A DNA stretch of 64,000 nt from Holophagales bacterium (lineage in GTDB: Bacteria > Acidobacteriota > Thermoanaerobaculia > Multivoradales > JAGPDF01), in the NCBI GenBank assembly GCA_016699405.1, contig CP064972.1, positions 3,627,501-3,691,500 of the forward strand, given 5' to 3'. The notes under the pieces were generated by a model. That model ran no database searches. It was not told where the DNA came from and saw only the letters and a list, made by a program, of their open reading frames with translations. The position numbers and the translations under genes were made by a program. Positions 50,041-57,147 of this stretch are shown here, in pieces (within the stretch, counting starts at the first letter, position 1; each line of letters opens with the position of its first letter).

Positions 50041-51711
50041 TCAGCGTCCCATCATCGGCAGGTCGACGCCGTGGCGGCGGGCGCAGTCGACGGCTTCCGG
50101 GTACCCGGCGTCGACGTGTCGGGCCACGCCCATGCCGGGGTCCGAGGTCAGGACCCGCTCGAGGCGTCGCCCCGCCTCGGCGGTACCGTCCGCGACGATC
50201 ACCATGCCGGCGTGGATCGAATTGCCGATGCCGACTCCCCCGCCGTGGTGAACCGACACCCAGGTAGCGCCGTTGACCGCGTTGACCAGGGCGTTGAGGA
50301 TCGGCCAGTCGGCAATCGCGTCGGAGCCGTCGCGCATCGCTTCGGTCTCTCGATGCGGCGAGGCCACCGAGCCGCAATCGAGGTGGTCGCGGCCGATAAC
50401 GATCGGCGCACTGACCTTGCCGCTCGCGACCAGCTCGTTGAAGACCTTGCCCGCTCGCGCGCGCTCGCCATAGCCGAGCCAACAGATGCGTGCCGGCAAC
50501 CCCTGGAACGCCACGCGCTCACGAGCCAGGCGAATCCAGCGACCCAGAGCGGCGTCGTCCGGGAAGGTCTCCAGGATCGCCTCGTCGGTCGCCGCGAGGT
50601 CGTTCGGATCGCCGGAGAGCACGGCCCAACGGAACGGGCCCTTGCCTTCGCAGAAGAGCGGGCGGATGAACATCGGCACGAATCCGCCGATGTCGAAGGC
50701 ATCGCTGACCCCGGCCTCACGGGCCTGACCCCGCAAATTGTTGCCGTAGTCGAAGGCGACCGCCCCGCGGCGGCCGAGCTCGAGCATCGCCCGGACGTGC
50801 GCGGCCATCGTCCCCATCGAGCGCCTCACGTACTCGGCCGGATCGTCGGTCCGCAGCGCGAGCGCCGCCCGGTAGGACAGACCGTTCGGCACGTAGCCGA
50901 GCAGTGCGTCGTGCGCCGACGTCTGATCGGTCACCGCATCCGGCACCAGCCCACGCGAAACGAGCAGCTCGAGAAGGTCGACGGCATTGGCTTCGACACC
51001 GATCGACACCGCCTCGCCGCGATCGCGCGCCGCGAGCGCCTCGGCCACCCCGGACTCGAGGTCCGGCGCGAGGCGGTCGAGATAGCGCGTCTGCAGCCGG
51101 CGATCGATCCGGTGACGATCGACTTCGGCGACCAGGCAGACGCCCTCGTTCATCGTCACCGCGAGCGGCTGGGCACCGCCCATCCCGCCGAGGCCGGCGG
51201 TCACCACCAGGCGCCCGCGCAGCGATCCGCCGAAGTGCTGTCGCGCGCACTCGGCGAGCGTCTCGAACGTCCCCTGGAGAATCCCCTGCGTGCCGATGTA
51301 GATCCAGGAACCGGCAGTCATCTGGCCGTACATCGTCAAGCCGAGCCCTTCGAGACGCCGAAACTCGTCTGCCGTCGCCCATTTCGGCACCAGCATCGAG
51401 TTGGCGATCAGCACGCGTGGAGCGCCCTCGTGCGTCTTGAACACGGCCACCGGCTTGCCGGACTGGACAAGCAGCGTTTCGTCGCCAGCCAGCCGTCGCA
51501 GGGTGTCGACGATCGCGTCGAAGCACGGCCAGTTCCTCGCCGCGCGACCGGACCCGCCATAGACGACGAGGTCCTCCGGACGCTCGGCCACGTCCGGGTC
51601 GAGATTGTTCATCAGCATGCGCAGCGCGGCCTCCTGCTGCCATCCGCGGCAGGAGAGCTCGCCACCGCGCGGAGAGCGCACGAGGCGGGGGGCCGTTGAA
51701 GTCGAGGACAT
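50041..51711 (-). CDS. hutU: Urocanate hydratase
   Basis: This 556-residue NAD-dependent enzyme hydrates urocanate to imidazolone propionate, the second step of histidine breakdown. Family blocks are visible: VYGGSGRAARNWP, MTAGSWIYIGTQGILQGTFET, TAGLGGMGGAQPLA, FDYGNNLRGQA, CWLGYGERARAG, RDHLDCGSVASPHRET and HHGGGVGIGNSIHAGMV. Length is as usual. ATG 51711 is the family start (ATG 51720 is an alternative). The histidine kinase follows on the same strand. hutH lies 3.9 kb away on the same strand, but hutI and hutG are not in the window. Confidence 0.97.
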   Translation of the reverse strand: MSSTSTAPRLVRSPRGGELSCRGWQQEAALRMLMNNLDPDVAERPEDLVVYGGSGRAARNWPCFDAIVDTLRRLAGDETLLVQSGKPVAVFKTHEGAPRVLIANSMLVPKWATADEFRRLEGLGLTMYGQMTAGSWIYIGTQGILQGTFETLAECARQHFGGSLRGRLVVTAGLGGMGGAQPLAVTMNEGVCLVAEVDRHRIDRRLQTRYLDRLAPDLESGVAEALAARDRGEAVSIGVEANAVDLLELLVSRGLVPDAVTDQTSAHDALLGYVPNGLSYRAALALRTDDPAEYVRRSMGTMAAHVRAMLELGRRGAVAFDYGNNLRGQAREAGVSDAFDIGGFVPMFIRPLFCEGKGPFRWAVLSGDPNDLAATDEAILETFPDDAALGRWIRLARERVAFQGLPARICWLGYGERARAGKVFNELVASGKVSAPIVIGRDHLDCGSVASPHRETEAMRDGSDAIADWPILNALVNAVNGATWVSVHHGGGVGIGNSIHAGMVIVADGTAEAGRRLERVLTSDPGMGVARHVDAGYPEAVDCARRHGVDLPMMGR

Positions 51712-51718
51712 GGGCGGC

Positions 51719-51724
51719 ATTCTA
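51719..51724 (-). promoter_or_regulatory. -10 box TAGAAT of hutU
   Basis: On the minus strand TAGAAT is followed by GCCGCCC and the ATG at 51711, seven bases after the box. No consensus -35 is present. It is nearly identical to the sequence before the gene at 32786. Confidence 0.45.
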
Positions 51725-51755
51725 GCGCCGCCGCCCCGATCCGGTCGGCGCCGAG

Positions 51756-52079
51756 TCAGTCGCCCTTGAGCAGGTCGAGGAAGCTCAGCGCATCCCGCAG
51801 GATCCCGATGACGATCCAGACGAAGGCGGCGCCGAGCAGGAAGACGCCGAAGGTCAACAGGCTCATCGTCTCCTGCGACAGGCCGAGCAGGAGCGAGAGC
51901 GGGGCGACGACGTAGCCCAGGAGGAAGAACGCCAGCAGCGCCGTCAGCAAGCTCCACTTGCGCCCGATCTCCCCTCGTGCCAGGGCTCGCCGCAGCTTCA
52001 CCGCGGCCACGAGGTCGACCGCCATGACGACCGCGGCGACGGCGGCGAGGGCAAGGGCAACGATCTGCATGGAAGTCAT
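51756..52079 (-). CDS. Small membrane protein of unknown function
   Basis: This 107-residue protein has three predicted transmembrane helices (about 5-27, 43-65, 72-93), with a basic loop KLRRALARGEIGRKW between the first two and LRDALSFLDLLKGD at the end. A strong AAGGAGAT Shine-Dalgarno precedes the ATG. No family was recognised. It follows the roadblock gene by 30 bases on the same strand and may belong to that unit. Confidence 0.75.
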   Translation of the reverse strand: MTSMQIVALALAAVAAVVMAVDLVAAVKLRRALARGEIGRKWSLLTALLAFFLLGYVVAPLSLLLGLSQETMSLLTFGVFLLGAAFVWIVIGILRDALSFLDLLKGD

Positions 52080-52109
52080 CCCATCTCCTTTGGGCCGGAC
52101 CCCGAAGGT

Positions 52110-52748
52110 TCAGCGCGGCTCGCCGTCGAGCGCTTCGCGGAGTCGCTGCTCGAGCCGGCGGCTGCGTGAAGCATCGACGAAGAGTCGGGTGAAGCGCACC
52201 ACCTCGCCCACCGCCGCCTCCAGGCGGCGCCGATCCGTGCCGGCGGAGCGCAGCATCTCCCGCGCCTTGCCGGCCTTCTCGCCGAGCTCCTGGTCGACCA
52301 ACTCGGCAAGCCGAACGGGAAGAGGCGACCTGGAGCTCGCGGGCTGCGGATCGAGGCGCTCGGCGGGACGAGACGCTCGCGAGCGGACCCGCTCGAGCGC
52401 ACGCAGCGCCGTCCGCATCCGCAGGCGCAACAGCGCCAGGTTCCCGGTTCCTCGCGAGATCACCGCCAGACCGCCGCCGGGCGGGAGGTCCACCACCGCG
52501 ACGTGTCGCTCCGCCAGGCCGAGGACGAGCGAGCGCACGCCGCCCAGCGGTGCCACGGCATGGAGGTCCGCAGCGACCCGGCCGAAGACTGCGGCGAGAC
52601 GGATCCGCAACGGATCCGGCATCGCGTTTCCCGGAGCCGCCGCAAGCGGTCTCCCGAAGTCGTCGAAGGCGAGGCAGCCGATCACCGTGTCGGCCGCGGC
52701 AACCGCTTCGAGCGCTTCGATGAGTGCCGGATCCGCTACTTCAGGCAC
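52110..52748 (-). CDS. Roadblock/LC7-domain protein
   Basis: This 212-residue protein has a Roadblock/LC7-like alpha/beta fold in residues about 1-120 (ALEAVAAADTVIGCLAFDDFGRPLAAAPG, VRSLVLGLAERHVAVVDLPPGGGLAVISRGTGNLALLR). Such MglB-like proteins act as partners of small GTPases. A basic helical C-terminus (about 125-212) follows. No MglA-type GTPase is in the window. The start is GTG 52748, which lies inside the last bases of the DUF4388 gene (13-base overlap). Assignment by fold pattern; a Roadblock identity is probable. Confidence 0.72.
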   Translation of the reverse strand: MPEVADPALIEALEAVAAADTVIGCLAFDDFGRPLAAAPGNAMPDPLRIRLAAVFGRVAADLHAVAPLGGVRSLVLGLAERHVAVVDLPPGGGLAVISRGTGNLALLRLRMRTALRALERVRSRASRPAERLDPQPASSRSPLPVRLAELVDQELGEKAGKAREMLRSAGTDRRRLEAAVGEVVRFTRLFVDASRSRRLEQRLREALDGEPR

Positions 52749-53413
52749 GCTCGCAGAACCTCCTCGACGCCTTCCGTGGCTGTCGCCGGGTGAAGGAGCG
52801 CAGCGATCAGATGGTGGTGATCGCCGACGGCGAGGACGCGCCCCTCGGCGGTCTCGATCAGCAGGCGGTCGACTTCGCGGCCGAGGCCGAGGGCCTCGCC
52901 GGCCTCGGCCCCCGCTTCGAAGGCGACCACCGCGAGGGCCGCAAGCTGGTCGGCATCGGCCTCCCCATGACGCTGCTCCACCATCCCGTCGCACCGAGCG
53001 AGGACGCTCCCGCGGACTTCGGAGATTCCGGCCAACCGCAACCAGTCGCCACTTGCCGGCTCCGGCGACGAAGCGCTCACCGAGCCGCCGCCTGCCGAGG
53101 AGGAGAGTGATCGGCGCAGGTCCACCTGCTCGGCGGCTTCGAGGAGCAACTCCGGCCAAGCCTGGCTCAGCGTGCGCTCTTCAGCCGCGCGTCCGAGTAC
53201 GAGCTCGAACCGCCCCGTCTCCCAGCCGAAGGCCTCGAAGAGGGCCGGCCTGCCGCGAAGCGGGCCTGTCACCGCGTGGACCAAGTCCCCCCCTTCGGCC
53301 CAGACCTCGGCGCTCGCCGTGCCCCGCTCGAGGCGAATCAGCGCCGTCTTCCGTTCGTTGCAGACCAGCTGCACGAGATCGGTCAACGACATCTCTTCGA
53401 GTTTTCCGCGCAT
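52736..53413 (-). CDS. DUF4388 protein with roadblock-like C-terminus
   Basis: This 225-residue protein has an N-terminal DUF4388 (PATAN-like) domain (about 1-95): MRGKLEEMSLTDLVQLVCNERKTALIRL, EVWAEGGDLVHAVTG, GRPALFEAFGWETGRFEL. DUF4388 domains are found with GTPases and two-component proteins in Myxococcota and Acidobacteriota. The C-terminal half (about 120-225) repeats the roadblock-like pattern (LRLAGISEVRGSVLARCDG, VDRLLIETAEGRVLAVGDHHHLIAALL). ATG 53413 was chosen because it starts the DUF4388 domain; the frame could extend to 53752 but adds low-complexity sequence. The next gene, also roadblock-like, overlaps by 13 bases. Confidence 0.82.
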   Translation of the reverse strand: MRGKLEEMSLTDLVQLVCNERKTALIRLERGTASAEVWAEGGDLVHAVTGPLRGRPALFEAFGWETGRFELVLGRAAEERTLSQAWPELLLEAAEQVDLRRSLSSSAGGGSVSASSPEPASGDWLRLAGISEVRGSVLARCDGMVEQRHGEADADQLAALAVVAFEAGAEAGEALGLGREVDRLLIETAEGRVLAVGDHHHLIAALLHPATATEGVEEVLRACLK

Positions 53414-53484
53414 AGAGAGCAGATCGCCGCCCGGCCCCCCCACAATGCCGCAGTTACGACAACTCAGTTTCACACCTGGATGCA

Positions 53485-53660
53485 GGCATACCCACCACCC
53501 GGCGGGGTGGGTGGCAGGTGGCGCTCCGCCGTTTCGGCCACCCCATCGCGCAGGCGCTCCCCACCTCCGAGGAGGTTCCCGTCCCGCCTGCGGCAGGGCG
53601 ATGCTTTCTTTGGCAACTCGATCCGCATGGCGCTCGCAGGGAGACCGCCGGCGGCGTTGC
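53485..53660. repeat. Non-coding spacer with inverted repeat and shared phrases
   Basis: This lies within the 271 bases between the DUF4388 gene and the divergent reductase-like gene. CCCACCACCC (53491-53500) faces GGGGTGGGTGG with a short loop. GGGTGGGTGGC and GGTGGCGCT are shared with the spacer near 3.7 kb. I see no clear promoter. The rest is a G/C-rich leader to ATG 53685, with GGGAGGG as Shine-Dalgarno. Confidence 0.35.
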
Positions 53661-53684
53661 CCGCTCTCGGGGGAGGGCAGGTTC

Positions 53685-54956
53685 ATGGAGCGTTCCACGT
53701 CCGCCGAAGGCGTCGTCGGCAAGTCGACGACGAACCGCTTCGGCTTCGTCATGCATCCGCTGACCGTCGACTACGTCCAGCGCCATCGGGCGCTGCGGTG
53801 GACCCGTCATCTGCCGCGACCCTTCGTCGAGCGAATGGCGGCGAGGCTTCCGGCTCTCGAGGTCGGATCCGTGCGCGGGGGGATCTCCCCGGAAACCGGA
53901 CAAGCGATCCAGGGCTACCTCTTCTCGATCGGGGCCACTCCGCGGCAGATGCTGACCCGGCCGCCGGCCTTCACCTACGCGCGGCTGAACCAGGCCGCCC
54001 GCCGCGCCGCAGCCCGCGGCGCCGGGATCCTCGGCCTCGGCGCCTTCACCAAGGTCGTCGGCGACGCCGGCATCACCGTTGCCCGCGAGGCGCCGATCCC
54101 CGTCACCACCGGCAACAGCCTGACGATCTCCGCCACCCTCGAGACGGCGAAGGTGGCCGCCAAACGGCTCGGCTGGCCCGACCTCGGGCGGGGCCGGGCC
54201 ATGGTCGTCGGCGCCACTGGCGCGATCGGCTCGGTCTGCGCGAGACTCCTCGCGACCGCGGTCAAGGACGTCGTCCTCGTGTCGATCGAACCCGAGCGGC
54301 TCGAGGCGTTGCGCGGTCGCATCCTGCAGGACCAGCCAGACGCGCGAGTCGAAATCGACCTGACCACGCATCGCTGGGTCGGCGAATGCGACCTGATCGT
54401 GACGGCCACCTCGGCGTTCGGCCAGCGCGTGCTCGACATCAGCGAGTGCAAGCCCGGCGCGGTGGTCCTCGACGTCGCGCTCCCCCCCGATCTGTCGGCC
54501 GAGGAGGCGGCGCTGCGGCCCGACGTCCTGGTCATCGAAAGCGGCGAAGTCCTGATCCCGGGCCCGGTCCATTTCAGCTTCGACATCGGCCTCCCACAGG
54601 GCGTCGCCTACGCCTGCCTCGCGGAATCGGCGCTCCTGGCGATGGAGGGCCGCTTCGAGTGCTTCACGCTCGGACGCGACATCGAGCTCGAGAAGGTCAA
54701 GGAGATCTACCGGCTCTTTCGCCGTCACGGATTCGGGATCGCCCCCCTGCGCTCGTTCGGCCGTCTGTTGACCGACGAGCTGCTCGTCGAAAAGCGCGGC
54801 CTCGCCGAGGCACTGCTCGCCGACCCGGGGCGCCTCGCCGCCGTGCGCGCCGAGGCGCGCAGCCGGCTGAAGGCGATTCCGCCGCGTTCGAAGGGCGTGC
54901 CGGCGACGACCGTGCCGGCGCCCGCCCACCCGCTCGCCGCGACCAGCGCCGGCTGA
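53685..54956 (+). CDS. Long-chain acyl-ACP reductase (AAR)-like protein
   Basis: This 423-residue soluble protein has a layout like cyanobacterial acyl-ACP reductase, which makes fatty aldehydes from acyl-ACP with NADPH. Matching elements are GFVMHPLT at the start, ILGLGAFTKVVGDAG (115-129), VTTGNSLTISATLE (140-153), the Rossmann motif VVGATGAIGS (174-183), and YACLAESALLAMEG with Cys311 at the catalytic cysteine position. IELEKVKEIYRLFRRHGF near residue 334 also matches. The N-terminus is longer than in cyanobacteria by about 20 residues. No aldehyde oxygenase gene is nearby. ATG 53685 follows GGGAGGG. Family by pattern recall; activity unproven. Confidence 0.72.
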   Translation: MERSTSAEGVVGKSTTNRFGFVMHPLTVDYVQRHRALRWTRHLPRPFVERMAARLPALEVGSVRGGISPETGQAIQGYLFSIGATPRQMLTRPPAFTYARLNQAARRAAARGAGILGLGAFTKVVGDAGITVAREAPIPVTTGNSLTISATLETAKVAAKRLGWPDLGRGRAMVVGATGAIGSVCARLLATAVKDVVLVSIEPERLEALRGRILQDQPDARVEIDLTTHRWVGECDLIVTATSAFGQRVLDISECKPGAVVLDVALPPDLSAEEAALRPDVLVIESGEVLIPGPVHFSFDIGLPQGVAYACLAESALLAMEGRFECFTLGRDIELEKVKEIYRLFRRHGFGIAPLRSFGRLLTDELLVEKRGLAEALLADPGRLAAVRAEARSRLKAIPPRSKGVPATTVPAPAHPLAATSAG

Positions 54957-54997
54957 GGCGGAGCGGGCGCCGCCCAACGGCGTGATAGCGTTTCGCG

Positions 54998-55570
54998 ATG
55001 CGACCCTTCACGCTCGGCCGCGTTCTCGCGGGACTGTTCCTCCTCTCGACCGCGCTCGAGCTCGTCGGCGCGGCCCGAGCGGATCTCCTCCACCTGAAGG
55101 ACGGCCGCAAAGTCGTCACGCTGGGGCCGTGGACGATCGTCGACGATCAGGTCCGCTACACCACCCCGATCGGACGCCCGGGCAGCGTGCCCGTCGCCGA
55201 GGTCGACCTCGAACGCAGCCGTGCCGCTTCTCCCGCCTCGTCGCCCAGCTCGGCCACGGTCGAATCCAAGAGCCGGACGGCGGGCAAGTCCGGCGAGCGG
55301 ATCGTCCTCTACGAGACCTCCTGGTGCCCCTGGTGCAAGCGAGCCCGCGAGCTCTTCGCCGAGCTCGGGGTGCCGATTCTCGAGCGGGACGTCGAAGCCG
55401 ACGCCGCTGCCGCTCGCGAGAAGGAGCGGTTGGCGCCCGGGACCGGCGTTCCCGTCGTCGTCTACGGTGAGCGAGTGATCCGCGGCTTCTCCGAGGTCGA
55501 GTTGAGGAAGATCGCCCAGGCCTATCGCGATCGCCAACGCGCGACCCCGGCGCCGGCCGTCGCCAACTGA
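54998..55570 (+). CDS. Exported glutaredoxin-like protein
   Basis: This 190-residue protein has a signal peptide or anchor at residues 1-29 (ending GAARAD). A small beta domain (about 30-75: LLHLKDGRKVVTLGPWTIVDDQVRYTTPIG) and a Ser/Ala-rich linker follow. The rest (about 98-178) is a glutaredoxin fold with the redox motif SWCPWCKRARELF and the cis-proline turn TGVPVVVYGERVIRGFS. Glutaredoxins normally act in the cytoplasm with glutathione; export here suggests a thiol relay in the periplasm. It starts 41 bases behind the acyl-ACP-reductase-like gene on the same strand, so may be co-transcribed. Confidence 0.85.
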   Translation: MRPFTLGRVLAGLFLLSTALELVGAARADLLHLKDGRKVVTLGPWTIVDDQVRYTTPIGRPGSVPVAEVDLERSRAASPASSPSSATVESKSRTAGKSGERIVLYETSWCPWCKRARELFAELGVPILERDVEADAAAAREKERLAPGTGVPVVVYGERVIRGFSEVELRKIAQAYRDRQRATPAPAVAN

Positions 55571-55607
55571 GGCGACGGAGCCGGCGTCCGCCCGGGGGAC
55601 CACCCGG

Positions 55608-57119
55608 TCAGGCGAGCGACTCGAGGTGCCGGTCGAGCCGGGTTTCCAGGAGCGCCTCGGCCACCTGAAGGTCGGCCGACATCTCCCGATCGCGATCCCA
55701 GGCGGAGACCGATCGCCGCACCTCGGTGTGCAGCTCCTCGAGGGCCGAGGAGCTGCGCAGCGGTCGCAGCAGGTCGATTCCTTGCGCCGCGGCGAGGAGC
55801 TCGATCGCCAGGACCCGCCGCACGTTGACCACGACCTGCTGGAGCTTGAGCGCCGCTCCCATCCCCATCGACACGTGATCTTCCTTGTCGGCCGAGGTCG
55901 GGATCGAGTCGACGCTCGCCGGGTGCGCCAGGACCTTGTTCTCGGCCACCAACGCCGCCGCCGTGACCTGCGCCATCATGAATCCGGAATTGAGCCCCGC
56001 GTCTTCGACGAGGAACGGCGGCAGACCGGAGAACGCCGAATTGGTGAGCTTCTCGATCCGTCGCTCGGCGATCGAGGCGAGGTCGCAGAGGGAGATCGCC
56101 AGGAAGTCCGCGGCAAACGCCATCGGCACGCCGTGGAAGTTCCCTCCCGACAGGATCTCGGACTCTTCGGCGAAGACCAGCGGATTGTCCGTCGCGGCGT
56201 TCATCTCCACCGTCAGCTTCCGCTCGACGTCGGCGAGCACGTCGCGAACCGCACCATGGACCTGCGGCATGCAGCGGATCGAGTAGGGGTCCTGCACCCG
56301 AACGTCGCCGTCCCGGTGCGAGCCGCGAATCGCGGACCCCTGGATCAACCGCCAGAGGTTCGCGGCGCTCGTCATCTGTCCGGGGTGCGGCCGCGCCGCG
56401 TGGATCCGCCGGTCGAAAGCCGCATCGGTTCCTCGCAGCGCATCGGTCGACATCGCCCCGACGAGATCCGCCAGCTTGACGAGGCGCCGGGCCTCGAGAA
56501 CCGCCAGGGCCAGCAGTGCCGTCATCGCCTGCGTCCCATTGACCAGCGCCAGCCCCTCTTTCGGACCGAGCCGGATCGGCGCCAACCCGCAACGCGCCAG
56601 GGCCTCGCCTCCGGGCAGGTCCTCCCCCCCGATCCTCGCCCGCCCGTGGCCGAGCAGCGGCAACGCCAGATGCGCCAGAGGCGCGAGATCGCCGCTGGCA
56701 CCGACGGAGCCGCGCGACGGAACGACCGGCAGCATGTCGTGTCGTAGCAGCTCCAGCAGCGCCTCCAGCGTCTCGACCCGGATCCCCGAACGCCCGCGCG
56801 CCAGCGTGTTGGCACGCAGCAGCAGCATCGCGCGTACGGCGGACCGCGGCAGGGGCTCGCCCATCCCCGCGGCGTGCGAGAGCAGCAGACGCGTCTGCAG
56901 CTCCGAAAGCTGCTCGATGGGGATCCGCACGTTGGCGAGATTGCCGAAGCCGGTGTTGACGCCGTAGACCGCCGACCCGCCGTCGATGGCCCGCTCGATC
57001 ACCGCGCGCGATTCGGCCACTCGTCGCCGCGCCGGCGCCGCGAGGATCGCCATCTCGTCCTCCCAGGCGACCGCGCGCAGCTGCTCCAGGGTCAAGGACT
57101 CGCCGTCCAACTCGATCAT
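55608..57119 (-). CDS. hutH: Histidine ammonia-lyase
   Basis: This 503-residue enzyme converts histidine to urocanate and ammonia, the first step of histidine utilisation. The Ala141-Ser142-Gly143 triad in GSVGASGDLAPLAHL forms the MIO electrophile. VYGVNTGFG carries the catalytic Tyr. MSTDALRGT, QDPYSIRCMPQVHG and ATDNPLVF are family blocks. ATG 57119 is the family start. It lies 28 bases behind guaA on the same strand. hutU is separated from it by the glutaredoxin, reductase-like, DUF4388, roadblock and membrane-protein genes. Confidence 0.97.
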   Translation of the reverse strand: MIELDGESLTLEQLRAVAWEDEMAILAAPARRRVAESRAVIERAIDGGSAVYGVNTGFGNLANVRIPIEQLSELQTRLLLSHAAGMGEPLPRSAVRAMLLLRANTLARGRSGIRVETLEALLELLRHDMLPVVPSRGSVGASGDLAPLAHLALPLLGHGRARIGGEDLPGGEALARCGLAPIRLGPKEGLALVNGTQAMTALLALAVLEARRLVKLADLVGAMSTDALRGTDAAFDRRIHAARPHPGQMTSAANLWRLIQGSAIRGSHRDGDVRVQDPYSIRCMPQVHGAVRDVLADVERKLTVEMNAATDNPLVFAEESEILSGGNFHGVPMAFAADFLAISLCDLASIAERRIEKLTNSAFSGLPPFLVEDAGLNSGFMMAQVTAAALVAENKVLAHPASVDSIPTSADKEDHVSMGMGAALKLQQVVVNVRRVLAIELLAAAQGIDLLRPLRSSSALEELHTEVRRSVSAWDRDREMSADLQVAEALLETRLDRHLESLA

Positions 57120-57147
57120 CTTCGCTCCTCGCCGCCGCACGGGCGGC

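Noticed and set aside
53413..53752. N-terminal extension of the DUF4388 gene
   Set aside because: The extra 113 codons are low complexity, cross the repeat-like spacer and overlap the divergent gene. ATG 53413 starts the domain exactly.
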